Part shown: one piece after another, positions 51,444 to 59,735 of the stretch
How positions within the stretch are numbered: position 1 is the first letter of the stretch
How the letters are laid out: each line of letters starts with the position of its first letter
Origin: Bacteroidota bacterium
Lineage (GTDB): Bacteria; Bacteroidota; Bacteroidia; Cytophagales; Cyclobacteriaceae
Reading direction: 5' to 3'
NCBI GenBank assembly: GCA_018266055.1
Contig: JAFDYT010000015.1
Location: 1 to 64,000, forward strand
Length of the DNA: 64,000 nucleotides
Program-made: the position numbers and the translations under genes
The notes under the pieces: generated by a model
What the model saw: only the letters and a program-made list of their open reading frames with translations
Told to the model about the DNA's origin: nothing
The model's database searches: none

Positions 51444-52030
51444 GTATTTAACGATTAACTCAAGATTTAACTTTGAGCAACATGAAAGTAAATAATGGTA
51501 ACGGGTATCTCCAATTGACCAAAATCATAATCGATTGCAGCTCTCACTTTCTTGATTTTAGTTAATCGAGGTGCAAAAGGGATACTTCTGAAATTTGTAT
51601 TGAACCGAGTGCTCCAACCATGTTGGATCGATGTTTAAGTAACACAATGATTCATTTTCCAATTGGCTCTTCCATCGCTTGCGTAGGAATCCGCTTTAGT
51701 TTACGATTCGTTCGAAATCCAACTTTTTCTACTTAACTAAATGTTTTGTTCTTCCCATATTGAGTTTGTTTACCTGCAAATCTGTCAAGCTATTTCAGGA
51801 AGAGACATTTGTCACTTCGCTTCAAGAAGGAAACAGTTATTTCATCCCAAGATTGGTAGCCAAAACCCATTAAGGCATCGATATTTCAAGTGAACGAATC
51901 AATTCTACCTAAATCTGATACTAAATCCATATTCCTGAAGTACTGCCTGGTATTGTTTTGTGCCGCTGTAATTGTGCTAATCCTTAGCCCAGATTCGGTA
52001 TTGACCATTCACTTTTAAAACCGGCACACT
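51444..52030. other. Long A/T-rich interval without a firm gene
   Basis: No supported gene lies in this 587-base interval. One weak candidate is a GTG-started 42-codon frame at 51890-52018 (plus) with a hydrophobic segment (FLKYCLVLFCAAVIVLILS). It ends 12 bases before the first S41 peptidase gene. No terminator or known RNA was recognised. Confidence 0.5.
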
Positions 52031-54313
52031 ATGTTGAAAAAAATTGCCATCACCGTTTTCTTTTGCACGTCATTCCTTTATGGTTGGTCACAACCCAAGC
52101 CTGACTCTGTTCAGTTAAAGAGACTCATACGTCTCTGTGAGCTGTGGGGAAAGGTGAAATATTTTCATCCTTACCTGAGTTACAAGCCCATCGACTGGGA
52201 CTCGGCATTGATACAAACTATTCCTAAAGTAAAAGCGGCACAAACTTCATCAGAATACGCCAGAGCGATAGATGAAATGCTGGGAATGCTTCATGACCCT
52301 GCTACTTACGTGATCCGCGAACCCCAAACGAGCTGGCCTTTGTCGCTGCCCGGCGAGGCGCATCCTAAAGTGTACAACTACGATGAGGAAATACTGGTGA
52401 TAGAGATGACTGACTATAGCGACTTGTCGAATCTGGAAGAAACAGAACGAAGACTGAAAGAAGTCAAAAGCAAAATGGTGAATAAAAAGGCAGTAGTATT
52501 CGACATCCGAAAGTTGACGAAAGACGGATTCACTTGGGGTAGTCTTGAGTATTACCTTCGAAGAGGCGGATTGATTCCAGTATTGTGCCCCTCCAATCTA
52601 CAATATTCCGGTCAGCGCTACAGGGTAAATTATGGCGCGCTGACGGCGGCTCCAAGTGGAGGTTTTTACCAAGCTGGATTTCTAACGCTAATTAGTCCAT
52701 CGCCAAACTACCAATCCGAGGGCGCTACTATGCCTCTTGTCTTTCTTGTCAATGATCATACTGAAATCCCCGCGTTTGTACTAGCACTTCAGAAAGCGGG
52801 CAAAGCAGCGATTATTAGTGAGGGTAATGTGACGGATGAAAAGCTGGTGAAAAAATCAATGGTTGACCTTGGTGAATCATACATGGCCAATGTGCGCGTG
52901 GGTGAAGTAATCTTTGCCGATGGTACTGTAGGGTTTGCTCCGGATGTTTTTATAGGCCCTTATACTAAGTATGAAGAAGCGCTCCAATTTGCTATCCACT
53001 ATGCAGAGTCCGTCACCAGTGGAAAAGTAATGATGAGGCCTTCAGCTAAACCTGCTTCTATATTGCCTTATGGTAAACCAGATAAAAAGTATGAAGAAAT
53101 GAAATTCCCCCCAGAGGAGTATCGACTGCTGGCTGCTTTCAGGATATGGAATATGATTGAGTACTTCTTCCCTTTCAAAGATTTGATGGATAAGAAATGG
53201 AGTCAGGTTTTACCCCAATTCATTCCTAAGTTCCAGCGGGCTTCGTCTGAAAAGGACTACAATTTTACCGTAGCCGAAATGGTAGCCTGCCTTCAGGACA
53301 GTCATGGAGCATTTACGGGTATAAGCGCATTGACTTCGATATATGGCAAAAGTATTCCGCCGTTGCTTATCAGGATGATTCAACATAAACCCGTAGTCTA
53401 TAAAGTAGCCCATGATTCAATCACACAAAAATATGGCGTCCGTGTGGGCGACGAGATTCTGAAAGTAGATGGAGAAAATGCAGTTGACCGGATCAAGCGG
53501 TTTCTTCCATACTTGTCGTACTCCACGCCCGATGTAGGTGAGCGCTCTGCGGGATCTCTACTTTTGACGGGTGTTCTAAATTCGGAAGCGCTTCTAGAAG
53601 TGCGCAATGGGGATGGGGTGATTCGTAATGTTAAGCTGCCGCGAAGCTCCACCAGTGAGGCACTTCTTCCATTGCGTGCGCGAACGACCGAAGTGGTCAA
53701 GGAACTTGAAAATCAAATTGGTTACATCGACATGGACCGCTTGAAGGAAGACCAATTGGAGGAAGTAAAGGCACTATTGGGAAAAGTGAAAAGCGTTATT
53801 TTGGATATGAGAGGCTATCCTGTTTCCGGAGCGCCTTACCAGGTGTCTTCTTGGCTGTCACCCAACGTTAATGCCCGGGTAGAAGTGCCTGTCACATTGA
53901 GTAAAGGCGAAGGTTTTGAGGTAATGCGCCATCGCAAATATCAATATCCTACATCTAATCCTAATCCGAATAGAAAATTACAATTCAATATTCCTTCTGC
54001 GGTACTGATCAATGAGTTTACGGCAAGCGCAGCTGAAAATTTTGCTATCGAAATGGATCAGTCGCCTAACACCACAATCGTTGGAAGCAATAGTTCCGGA
54101 GCCGATGGTGCCGTTAGTATTTTTTTTATACCAGGTGGTCTGCCCGTTATTTTCACAGCAGCGGACTACACATATGAAGACGGTCGCCAGCTACAGCGTG
54201 TAGGGGTAATACCCGATATATACACTAAGCCTACCTTAAAGGGCTTTCGCAAAGGCAAAGATGAAGTCTTAGAAAAAGCCATAGCGTTTTTAAAGACCAA
54301 GCGATCGAAATAA
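52031..54313 (+). CDS. S41-family peptidase, first of a tandem pair
   Basis: The 760-residue protein has a signal peptide (IAITVFFCTSFLYGWSQ). An N-terminal helical unit (LCELWGKVKYFHPYLSY) recurs near residue 360 as FRIWNMIEYFFPF. A PDZ-like segment (YGVRVGDEILKVDGENA) follows, then a C-terminal S41 domain: IGYIDMDRLKE, SVILDMRGYP, the nucleophile region INEFTASAAENFAIEM, and GVIPDIYTKPT. It is much longer than CtpA and belongs to a large Bacteroidota group. The substrate is unknown; it should act in the periplasm or outside. Twelve bases separate it from its paralogue. Confidence 0.9.
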   Translation: MLKKIAITVFFCTSFLYGWSQPKPDSVQLKRLIRLCELWGKVKYFHPYLSYKPIDWDSALIQTIPKVKAAQTSSEYARAIDEMLGMLHDPATYVIREPQTSWPLSLPGEAHPKVYNYDEEILVIEMTDYSDLSNLEETERRLKEVKSKMVNKKAVVFDIRKLTKDGFTWGSLEYYLRRGGLIPVLCPSNLQYSGQRYRVNYGALTAAPSGGFYQAGFLTLISPSPNYQSEGATMPLVFLVNDHTEIPAFVLALQKAGKAAIISEGNVTDEKLVKKSMVDLGESYMANVRVGEVIFADGTVGFAPDVFIGPYTKYEEALQFAIHYAESVTSGKVMMRPSAKPASILPYGKPDKKYEEMKFPPEEYRLLAAFRIWNMIEYFFPFKDLMDKKWSQVLPQFIPKFQRASSEKDYNFTVAEMVACLQDSHGAFTGISALTSIYGKSIPPLLIRMIQHKPVVYKVAHDSITQKYGVRVGDEILKVDGENAVDRIKRFLPYLSYSTPDVGERSAGSLLLTGVLNSEALLEVRNGDGVIRNVKLPRSSTSEALLPLRARTTEVVKELENQIGYIDMDRLKEDQLEEVKALLGKVKSVILDMRGYPVSGAPYQVSSWLSPNVNARVEVPVTLSKGEGFEVMRHRKYQYPTSNPNPNRKLQFNIPSAVLINEFTASAAENFAIEMDQSPNTTIVGSNSSGADGAVSIFFIPGGLPVIFTAADYTYEDGRQLQRVGVIPDIYTKPTLKGFRKGKDEVLEKAIAFLKTKRSK

Positions 54314-54325
54314 AACTACCATACC

Positions 54326-56602
54326 ATGTTAAAAAAAATTGCCATCACCTTTTTCCTTTGCACGTCATTTCTTTATGGTTGGTCACAACCCAAGCCTGAC
54401 TCTGTTCAGTTAAAGAGACTCATACGTCTCTGTGAGCTGTGGGGAAAGGTGAAATATTTTCATCCTTACCTGAGCTACAAGCCCATTGACTGGGACTCGG
54501 CATTGATACAAACTATTCCTAAAGTTAAAGCAGCACAAACCTCGGAGGAATACGCCAAAGCGATAGATGAAATGTTGGGAATGCTGCATGACCCGGCTAC
54601 GTATGTGATCCGAGAACCTAAAACGAGCTGGCCTTTGTCGCTGCCCGGCGAAGCGCATCCTAAGGTATACAACCACAACGAGGAAATACTGGTAGTAGAG
54701 ATGACTGACTATAGCGACTTGTCAAACCTACCGGAAACAGATCGCAGATTGAAAGAAGTCAAAAGCAAAATGGTCAATAAAAAGGCCATTGTGTTCGATG
54801 TCCGAAAGCTGACCAAAGACGGATGGACGTGGGGTGATCTTGAATTTTCATTTCGGATCAGCGGATTGATCTCCTTGTTGTATCCTTCCAACTTACAGTA
54901 TTCCGGTCAGCGCTACAAAGTAAATTATGGTCCGCCATCGACGGGTTTTACTTCCAGTATTTATCAGACTGGATTTCTCACACAAAGTAGCCCAGCTCCA
55001 TACAACCTATCCGAAGGTTCTCCCATTCCGCTTGTCTTTCTTATCAATGATCGCACAGACATTCCAGGGTTTGTGCTAACTCTTCAAAAGGCGGGCAAAG
55101 CAGTGATTATTGGCGAGGGTAACGTGACGGATGAAAAGATGGTGAAGAAATCAAGAGTTGACCTCGGCGAATCATACAAAGCTAATATGCGTGTGAGTGA
55201 AGTAATCTTTGCTGACGGCACTATTGGTTTTGCTCCCGATGTTACTACAGGCCCCACTAAAAATAATGAAGAGGCCCTTCAATTCGCTATCCGCTATGCC
55301 GAGTCCATCATTAACGGAAAGGTACCCGTGAGGGCCGCCGCAAAACCCGTTTCAATATTGTCTGATGCTAAACCTGAAAAAAAGTATGAAGAACTGAAAT
55401 TCCCTTCGGAAGAGTATCGACTGCTGGCCGCTTTTAAGATATGGAACATGATTGAGTATTACTTTCCTTTCAAAGATTTGATGGATAAGAAATGGAGTCA
55501 GGTTTTACCTGAATTCATTCTCAAGTTCCAACGAGCCTCGTCAGAAAAAGAATATAATCTTGCAGTCGCCGAGATGATAGCCCACCTTCAGGACAGCCAT
55601 GGTGCATTTACGACTGTAAATTTATTGACTTCGGTGTATGGCATAGGTACTCCGCCATTGCGTATCAAGATGATTCAAAATAAACCCGTGGTGTCTAACG
55701 TAGCCCACGATTCAGTCACGAAAAAATATGGCATTCGTGTAGGTGACGAGATTTTGAAAGTAGATGGAGAAAATGTAGCTGACCGGATCAAACGCTTTCT
55801 TCCGTACTTGTCATACTCCACCCCTGATGTGGGTGAGTACTATGCCGGGTTGCTCCTTTTGAACGGGGCTCCAAATTCGGAAGCACTTCTTGACATGCGT
55901 AACAAGGATGGTGCGAATCGCACCGTTAAGCTACCTCGAAGTTCCATCTTTGACCCGTTTTTTCGGTTGCACCCGCGAGCCACCGAAGTGGTAACGGAAC
56001 TTGAAAATCAAATTGGCTATATCGACATGGATCGACTGAAGGAAGAACAACTTGAGGAAGCAAAAGTACTGCTAGGAAAGGTGAAAGGCGTTATCTTAGA
56101 CATGAGAGGCTATCCGGATTCCGGAGCGCCTTACCAGGTGGCTTCCTGGCTTTCACCCAACCTCAATGCATTGGCAGAAACCCCTGTGTCCATTAACAAA
56201 GGAGATGGTTTTGATGTGATGCGCAATAGACAGTATCATAGTCCTATTGCGACTCAACCAGAGAAGGTGCAATTCAATATTCCCGCGGCTGTGCTGATCA
56301 ATGAATCCACGGCCAGCTCAGCCGAAAGTTTTGCTATCGAAATGGATCAGTCGCCCAACACTACAATTATCGGAAGCAATAGTTCCGGAGCCGATGGTGC
56401 GGTCTGCTTTTTTTATATTCCAGGTGGTGTGCGTGTTACGTTCACAGGCCAGGTGTACACCTATCAGGATGGTCGGCAGTTACAGCGCAAAGGGATAATA
56501 CCTGATATCTATACTAAGCCTACCTTAAAGGGTTTTCGTAAAGGCAAAGATGAAGTATTAGAAAAAGCCATAGAGTTTCTTAAAACCAAACGATCGAAAT
56601 AA
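54326..56602 (+). CDS. S41-family peptidase, second of a tandem pair
   Basis: This 758-residue paralogue of the upstream gene has the same layout: signal peptide, repeated helical units, PDZ-like segment (YGIRVGDEILKVDGENV) and S41 domain with the nucleophile region INESTASSAESFAIEM and GIIPDIYTKPT. The first 110 or so residues are almost identical between the copies, while the middle is clearly diverged. This suggests a fairly recent tandem duplication or local gene conversion. Terminator hairpin follows. Confidence 0.9.
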   Translation: MLKKIAITFFLCTSFLYGWSQPKPDSVQLKRLIRLCELWGKVKYFHPYLSYKPIDWDSALIQTIPKVKAAQTSEEYAKAIDEMLGMLHDPATYVIREPKTSWPLSLPGEAHPKVYNHNEEILVVEMTDYSDLSNLPETDRRLKEVKSKMVNKKAIVFDVRKLTKDGWTWGDLEFSFRISGLISLLYPSNLQYSGQRYKVNYGPPSTGFTSSIYQTGFLTQSSPAPYNLSEGSPIPLVFLINDRTDIPGFVLTLQKAGKAVIIGEGNVTDEKMVKKSRVDLGESYKANMRVSEVIFADGTIGFAPDVTTGPTKNNEEALQFAIRYAESIINGKVPVRAAAKPVSILSDAKPEKKYEELKFPSEEYRLLAAFKIWNMIEYYFPFKDLMDKKWSQVLPEFILKFQRASSEKEYNLAVAEMIAHLQDSHGAFTTVNLLTSVYGIGTPPLRIKMIQNKPVVSNVAHDSVTKKYGIRVGDEILKVDGENVADRIKRFLPYLSYSTPDVGEYYAGLLLLNGAPNSEALLDMRNKDGANRTVKLPRSSIFDPFFRLHPRATEVVTELENQIGYIDMDRLKEEQLEEAKVLLGKVKGVILDMRGYPDSGAPYQVASWLSPNLNALAETPVSINKGDGFDVMRNRQYHSPIATQPEKVQFNIPAAVLINESTASSAESFAIEMDQSPNTTIIGSNSSGADGAVCFFYIPGGVRVTFTGQVYTYQDGRQLQRKGIIPDIYTKPTLKGFRKGKDEVLEKAIEFLKTKRSK

Positions 56603-56612
56603 CGGATTCTTC

Positions 56613-56641
56613 CACAGCCATAAAAAGAAATTATGGCTGTG
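56613..56641 (+). terminator. Rho-independent terminator after the S41 pair
   Basis: CACAGCCATAA pairs perfectly with TTATGGCTGTG around a 7-nt loop, followed by TTTTATCTTT on the plus strand. It ends the tandem peptidase operon. Confidence 0.9.
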
Positions 56642-56699
56642 TTTTATCTTTCGTGCGGCAGTGCATTGGTGTCGCCACGCTTTTGGACCACGTTGCGCA

Positions 56700-57392
56700 T
56701 CACGCCTGCTCGTCTACCGAAAAGCGATAGCCCACGCCTTTTATGGTGATGATTTCAATGGCCGGATCGGGCTTGAAGAAATCGCGTAGCTTGGAGATGT
56801 ACACGTCCAGGTTTCTGGAATTAAAAAACGTGTCGTCGCCCCATACGGTAAGCAATACCTCCTTGCGACTCACGGTGGTATTTCTGTTTTGAGAGAGTAC
56901 CAGTAGCAACATCGCCTCGCGGTGCGAAAGCTTGCGCACATTCTCTTGGTGTCTGAGTTCGTAGCGGTCGGGGTGAAACTCAAATTCACTAAGCACTATT
57001 TTCTCGGAAGGCGAGCCATAACGTTGCGTCAGCCGCAGCAGGTTGTTGATGCGAAGAATCAGTTCCTCCATGCTGAAAGGCTTTCGGATGTAATCATTGC
57101 CTCCGGCCTCAAAGCCTTTGACTACATCTTCGGTGAGCGTCTTGGCCGTAACGAAGATGATCGGCACTTTGTCATTAGATTGGCGAATCGCCTGTGCAAT
57201 GGAATAGCCATCTTTGTTGGGAAGCATTACATCCAGCACACACAGGTCGGGGCGCGAATCGGTAAACTTCTTAACCGCGTCCTTTCCGTCGCTTACCATG
57301 GTGACGGTGAAGTTGCGGGCCTCTAGGCTCTCCTTTACAATGCGCCCGAGGAAAGGCTCATCTTCTACGTACAAGATCGTTGGATTACTCAC
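56700..57392 (-). CDS. OmpR/PhoB-type response regulator
   Basis: The 230-residue protein has a receiver domain with acidic pocket (YVEDEPF), phosphorylated aspartate D54 (CVLDVMLPNKDGYS), the Thr in IIFVTAKT and the Lys in YIRKPFSMEEL. A winged-helix DNA-binding domain ends in IITIKGVGYRFSVDE. It overlaps the histidine kinase gene by eight bases, so the two form one operon. The target is probably the divergent GLPGLI/outer-membrane pair, by position. Confidence 0.95.
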   Translation of the reverse strand: MSNPTILYVEDEPFLGRIVKESLEARNFTVTMVSDGKDAVKKFTDSRPDLCVLDVMLPNKDGYSIAQAIRQSNDKVPIIFVTAKTLTEDVVKGFEAGGNDYIRKPFSMEELILRINNLLRLTQRYGSPSEKIVLSEFEFHPDRYELRHQENVRKLSHREAMLLLVLSQNRNTTVSRKEVLLTVWGDDTFFNSRNLDVYISKLRDFFKPDPAIEIITIKGVGYRFSVDEQA

Positions 57393-58836
57393 GACGGCCT
57401 GAGTTTAGTTGAATAGTAAATGTACTGCCTTGTCCAGGCTCACTCTCCACGTGTATCGTGCCGCGATGCAGGCGTAGTACTTCAGCTACGTAGTTCAACC
57501 CCAGTCCATAGCCATGTGTGTTGTGTATGTTGCCCGTAGGCACGCGAAAGAACTTATCGAATATCTTCTTGTGATATTCTTTGGCTATGCCAATGCCATT
57601 ATCCTTTATAGAGAAGAGAATGTGGTCGGCATTTTCTTTCAGCAGAATGGTGATGACGGTTGGGGGTTGACTGTATTTGAGAGCATTGTCAAGCAGGTTG
57701 TACACCACGTTGGTGAGGTGCACGGCGTGGCCCTCCAGCGCAAAGTGTTCTCCCTCTTTCTGAAATGATACCACAGCCTGATTCTTTTCTATAATTAATT
57801 TCATCGACGCCAGCACGCGCTCAACCATGTCGCTGAAATCAACTTTCTCTTTTAGGAAGGTAGTGCTCCCTCCTTCCAGCGTAGCCATCTTCAACACATT
57901 CTCCGTCAGCAACGTCAGGCGACCAAGTTCGTTCTGTGCCATCGTAAGATACTCTTCCGTTTTCTTCGGGTCTTTCAGCGCATCAAAATCCCTGAGCGCT
58001 TCGAGCGCCACACTTACTGTAGCGATGGGTGTTTTCAACTCGTGCGTGATGTTGCCGATGAAATCATTTTTCAGTTCCATCATCTGCTGCTGGCTGCGCA
58101 GACTGCGGTAAAGCACTAGAAATGAAAACGTAGTGAGCAAGGTAGAGAAAATGGAAAAGGCTATCTGCGGTGCGATCTTCTTCCACAGGTACGCATTCAC
58201 ATGGTCTATTCGTGCGGCATAATGGCAAATCGGATTGTAGGGTATAAAATCCGACGTAATGGAAACTCCTGCCGTCTTTTCGGGCTTTGGATTTTTCAGG
58301 ATGCGAAAAGGCAAATCAATAGTAGCCTTGTGCAAAGCCTGACCGAACTTATGTTTCAAACTGTCGGTGGACAGCGTATCTGAACTGATCTTGACAATGA
58401 AGTTTTTCAGCTGCCCGCCTTTGCCCTGAAGCTGCGTCGCTTTGCCGATGATGGCTCTCATGCTACTGTCTGAGTGACCGTTCTGCAACCGTGCAGAAGA
58501 ATACACTTCAACCCGAATTGCATTCTTTGACAGCGCAACGCGTCGAACTGCGGAGTCTTTAGGCATCGGTGAATCAAGACGAATAGAATCGCCGAAAGTA
58601 AAAAAGTTTGTTGCATGTCGAACAGAATCTCCGCCGACGGGAACAATGCTCTTCTGAATCACAGAATCTTTTACGGCGAAAAGCGTAGCAGTAAAGAGCC
58701 GGTTCACTTCTTTGGTTAGTTGCAAACGGGCATCGTCATACGCGCTGCGAAGCCATAGCGTTTGAAGCGCCAACACCAAAGCCAGGCTACAGGCAATCAG
58801 CAGAAGCGATATTGAATTAGGTCTCTTTTTCACCAC
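57385..58836 (-). CDS. Sensor histidine kinase
   Basis: The 483-residue kinase has two transmembrane helices (about 9-27 and 222-243) around a periplasmic sensor of nearly 195 residues. Then come the H-box (DFIGNITHELKTPIATV), the N-box (NVVYNLLDNALKY), G1 (IKDNGIGIAKEY) and G2 (THGYGLGLNYV). No HAMP domain is evident. The sensor region is not recognised. A TACCTTTG sequence just upstream fits the Bacteroidota -7 promoter element. Confidence 0.94.
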   Translation of the reverse strand: MVKKRPNSISLLLIACSLALVLALQTLWLRSAYDDARLQLTKEVNRLFTATLFAVKDSVIQKSIVPVGGDSVRHATNFFTFGDSIRLDSPMPKDSAVRRVALSKNAIRVEVYSSARLQNGHSDSSMRAIIGKATQLQGKGGQLKNFIVKISSDTLSTDSLKHKFGQALHKATIDLPFRILKNPKPEKTAGVSITSDFIPYNPICHYAARIDHVNAYLWKKIAPQIAFSIFSTLLTTFSFLVLYRSLRSQQQMMELKNDFIGNITHELKTPIATVSVALEALRDFDALKDPKKTEEYLTMAQNELGRLTLLTENVLKMATLEGGSTTFLKEKVDFSDMVERVLASMKLIIEKNQAVVSFQKEGEHFALEGHAVHLTNVVYNLLDNALKYSQPPTVITILLKENADHILFSIKDNGIGIAKEYHKKIFDKFFRVPTGNIHNTHGYGLGLNYVAEVLRLHRGTIHVESEPGQGSTFTIQLNSGRRE

Positions 58837-58847
58837 ACGTTATGGCA

Positions 58848-58855
58848 CAAAGGTA
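58848..58855 (-). promoter_or_regulatory. Possible sigma-ABfr -7 element for the two-component operon
   Basis: On the minus strand TACCTTTG matches the Bacteroidota -7 consensus TAnnTTTG exactly, 12 bases before the kinase start. No clear -33 TTG lies at the right distance, and the leader would be very short. Confidence 0.35.
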
Positions 58856-58975
58856 AGCGTTGGTGGTGGAGTGTACAGGCTTTTAACCTTAATTAACATT
58901 CCTTTCAGAACCTTTAACCATTGCGGCGCATTTCAGCCCGTAGATTTACAGCAAAATATATTAACCATAATCAGC

Positions 58976-59710
58976 ATGAAAAAAATTCTATTATTGGCAG
59001 GTGTGCTTGTGGCTTTGTCGGCCGGACTATGTATGGCTCAATCGACTGAGGGTGTGATTGACTTTGATTTCAAAGTAAACATGCACCGTAATATTCCCAA
59101 AGACAATGAAGGCATCAAAGCAATGATCCCTGAATTCAGAACCTCGCAGTTTCAATTGTTCTTCAGCGCCGGGGAGTCACTGTTCAAACCCGTGGAAGAA
59201 GACGATGACGAAGAAGCGAGCAATAATAATGGTGTGCAAATAAAAATGCGCATGCCATTAACTGAGGTGTATACAAATCCGGCGGATCAGCAGGTAATAG
59301 AGTTGCGTGAATTCATGGATAAAAAATACCTCGTCACCGACACCCTGAAAGCCTCCGGATGGAAACTCAGTGCCGAGACGAAAACGATTCTAGGTTATGA
59401 ATGCAAAAAAGCTACTAAAGTTGATACAGCAAGAAAGCAAACCACCGTGGTGTGGTTCACTGACAAAGTGCGATCTTCACTTGGACCCGACCGCTATTCG
59501 TCGTTACCGGGCACCGTACTGGAAGTAAACATCAACGAAGGTGAGCGCATCTACATCGCCCGAAAGATCGATGCGCGGTCGCTGAAGAAAGGAGAAATCA
59601 AAATTCCATCAGGAGGCACACCGATTTCCGGTGCTGCTTTTCGCAAAATGGTTGATGAACAAATGAAAAAGATGGGGGGCTCTGGCGGCATAATCATTCG
59701 CAGAAACTGA
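58976..59710 (+). CDS. GLPGLI family exported protein
   Basis: The ATG at 58976 gives 244 residues with a signal peptide (ILLLAGVLVALSAGLCMAQ). The family traits are TEGVIDFDFKVNMHRN, an acidic stretch (EEDDDEEASNNN), LGYECKKATKVD followed by TTVVWFTDKV, and the name-giving position as SLPGTVLEVNI. GLPGLI proteins occur next to outer-membrane barrels of the neighbour's kind; the role is unknown. A longer frame from 58871 lacks the signal at its start. It is divergent from the two-component genes. Confidence 0.92.
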   Translation: MKKILLLAGVLVALSAGLCMAQSTEGVIDFDFKVNMHRNIPKDNEGIKAMIPEFRTSQFQLFFSAGESLFKPVEEDDDEEASNNNGVQIKMRMPLTEVYTNPADQQVIELREFMDKKYLVTDTLKASGWKLSAETKTILGYECKKATKVDTARKQTTVVWFTDKVRSSLGPDRYSSLPGTVLEVNINEGERIYIARKIDARSLKKGEIKIPSGGTPISGAAFRKMVDEQMKKMGGSGGIIIRRN

Positions 59711-59735
59711 TTCCATAACTACTGCTGCATACACT

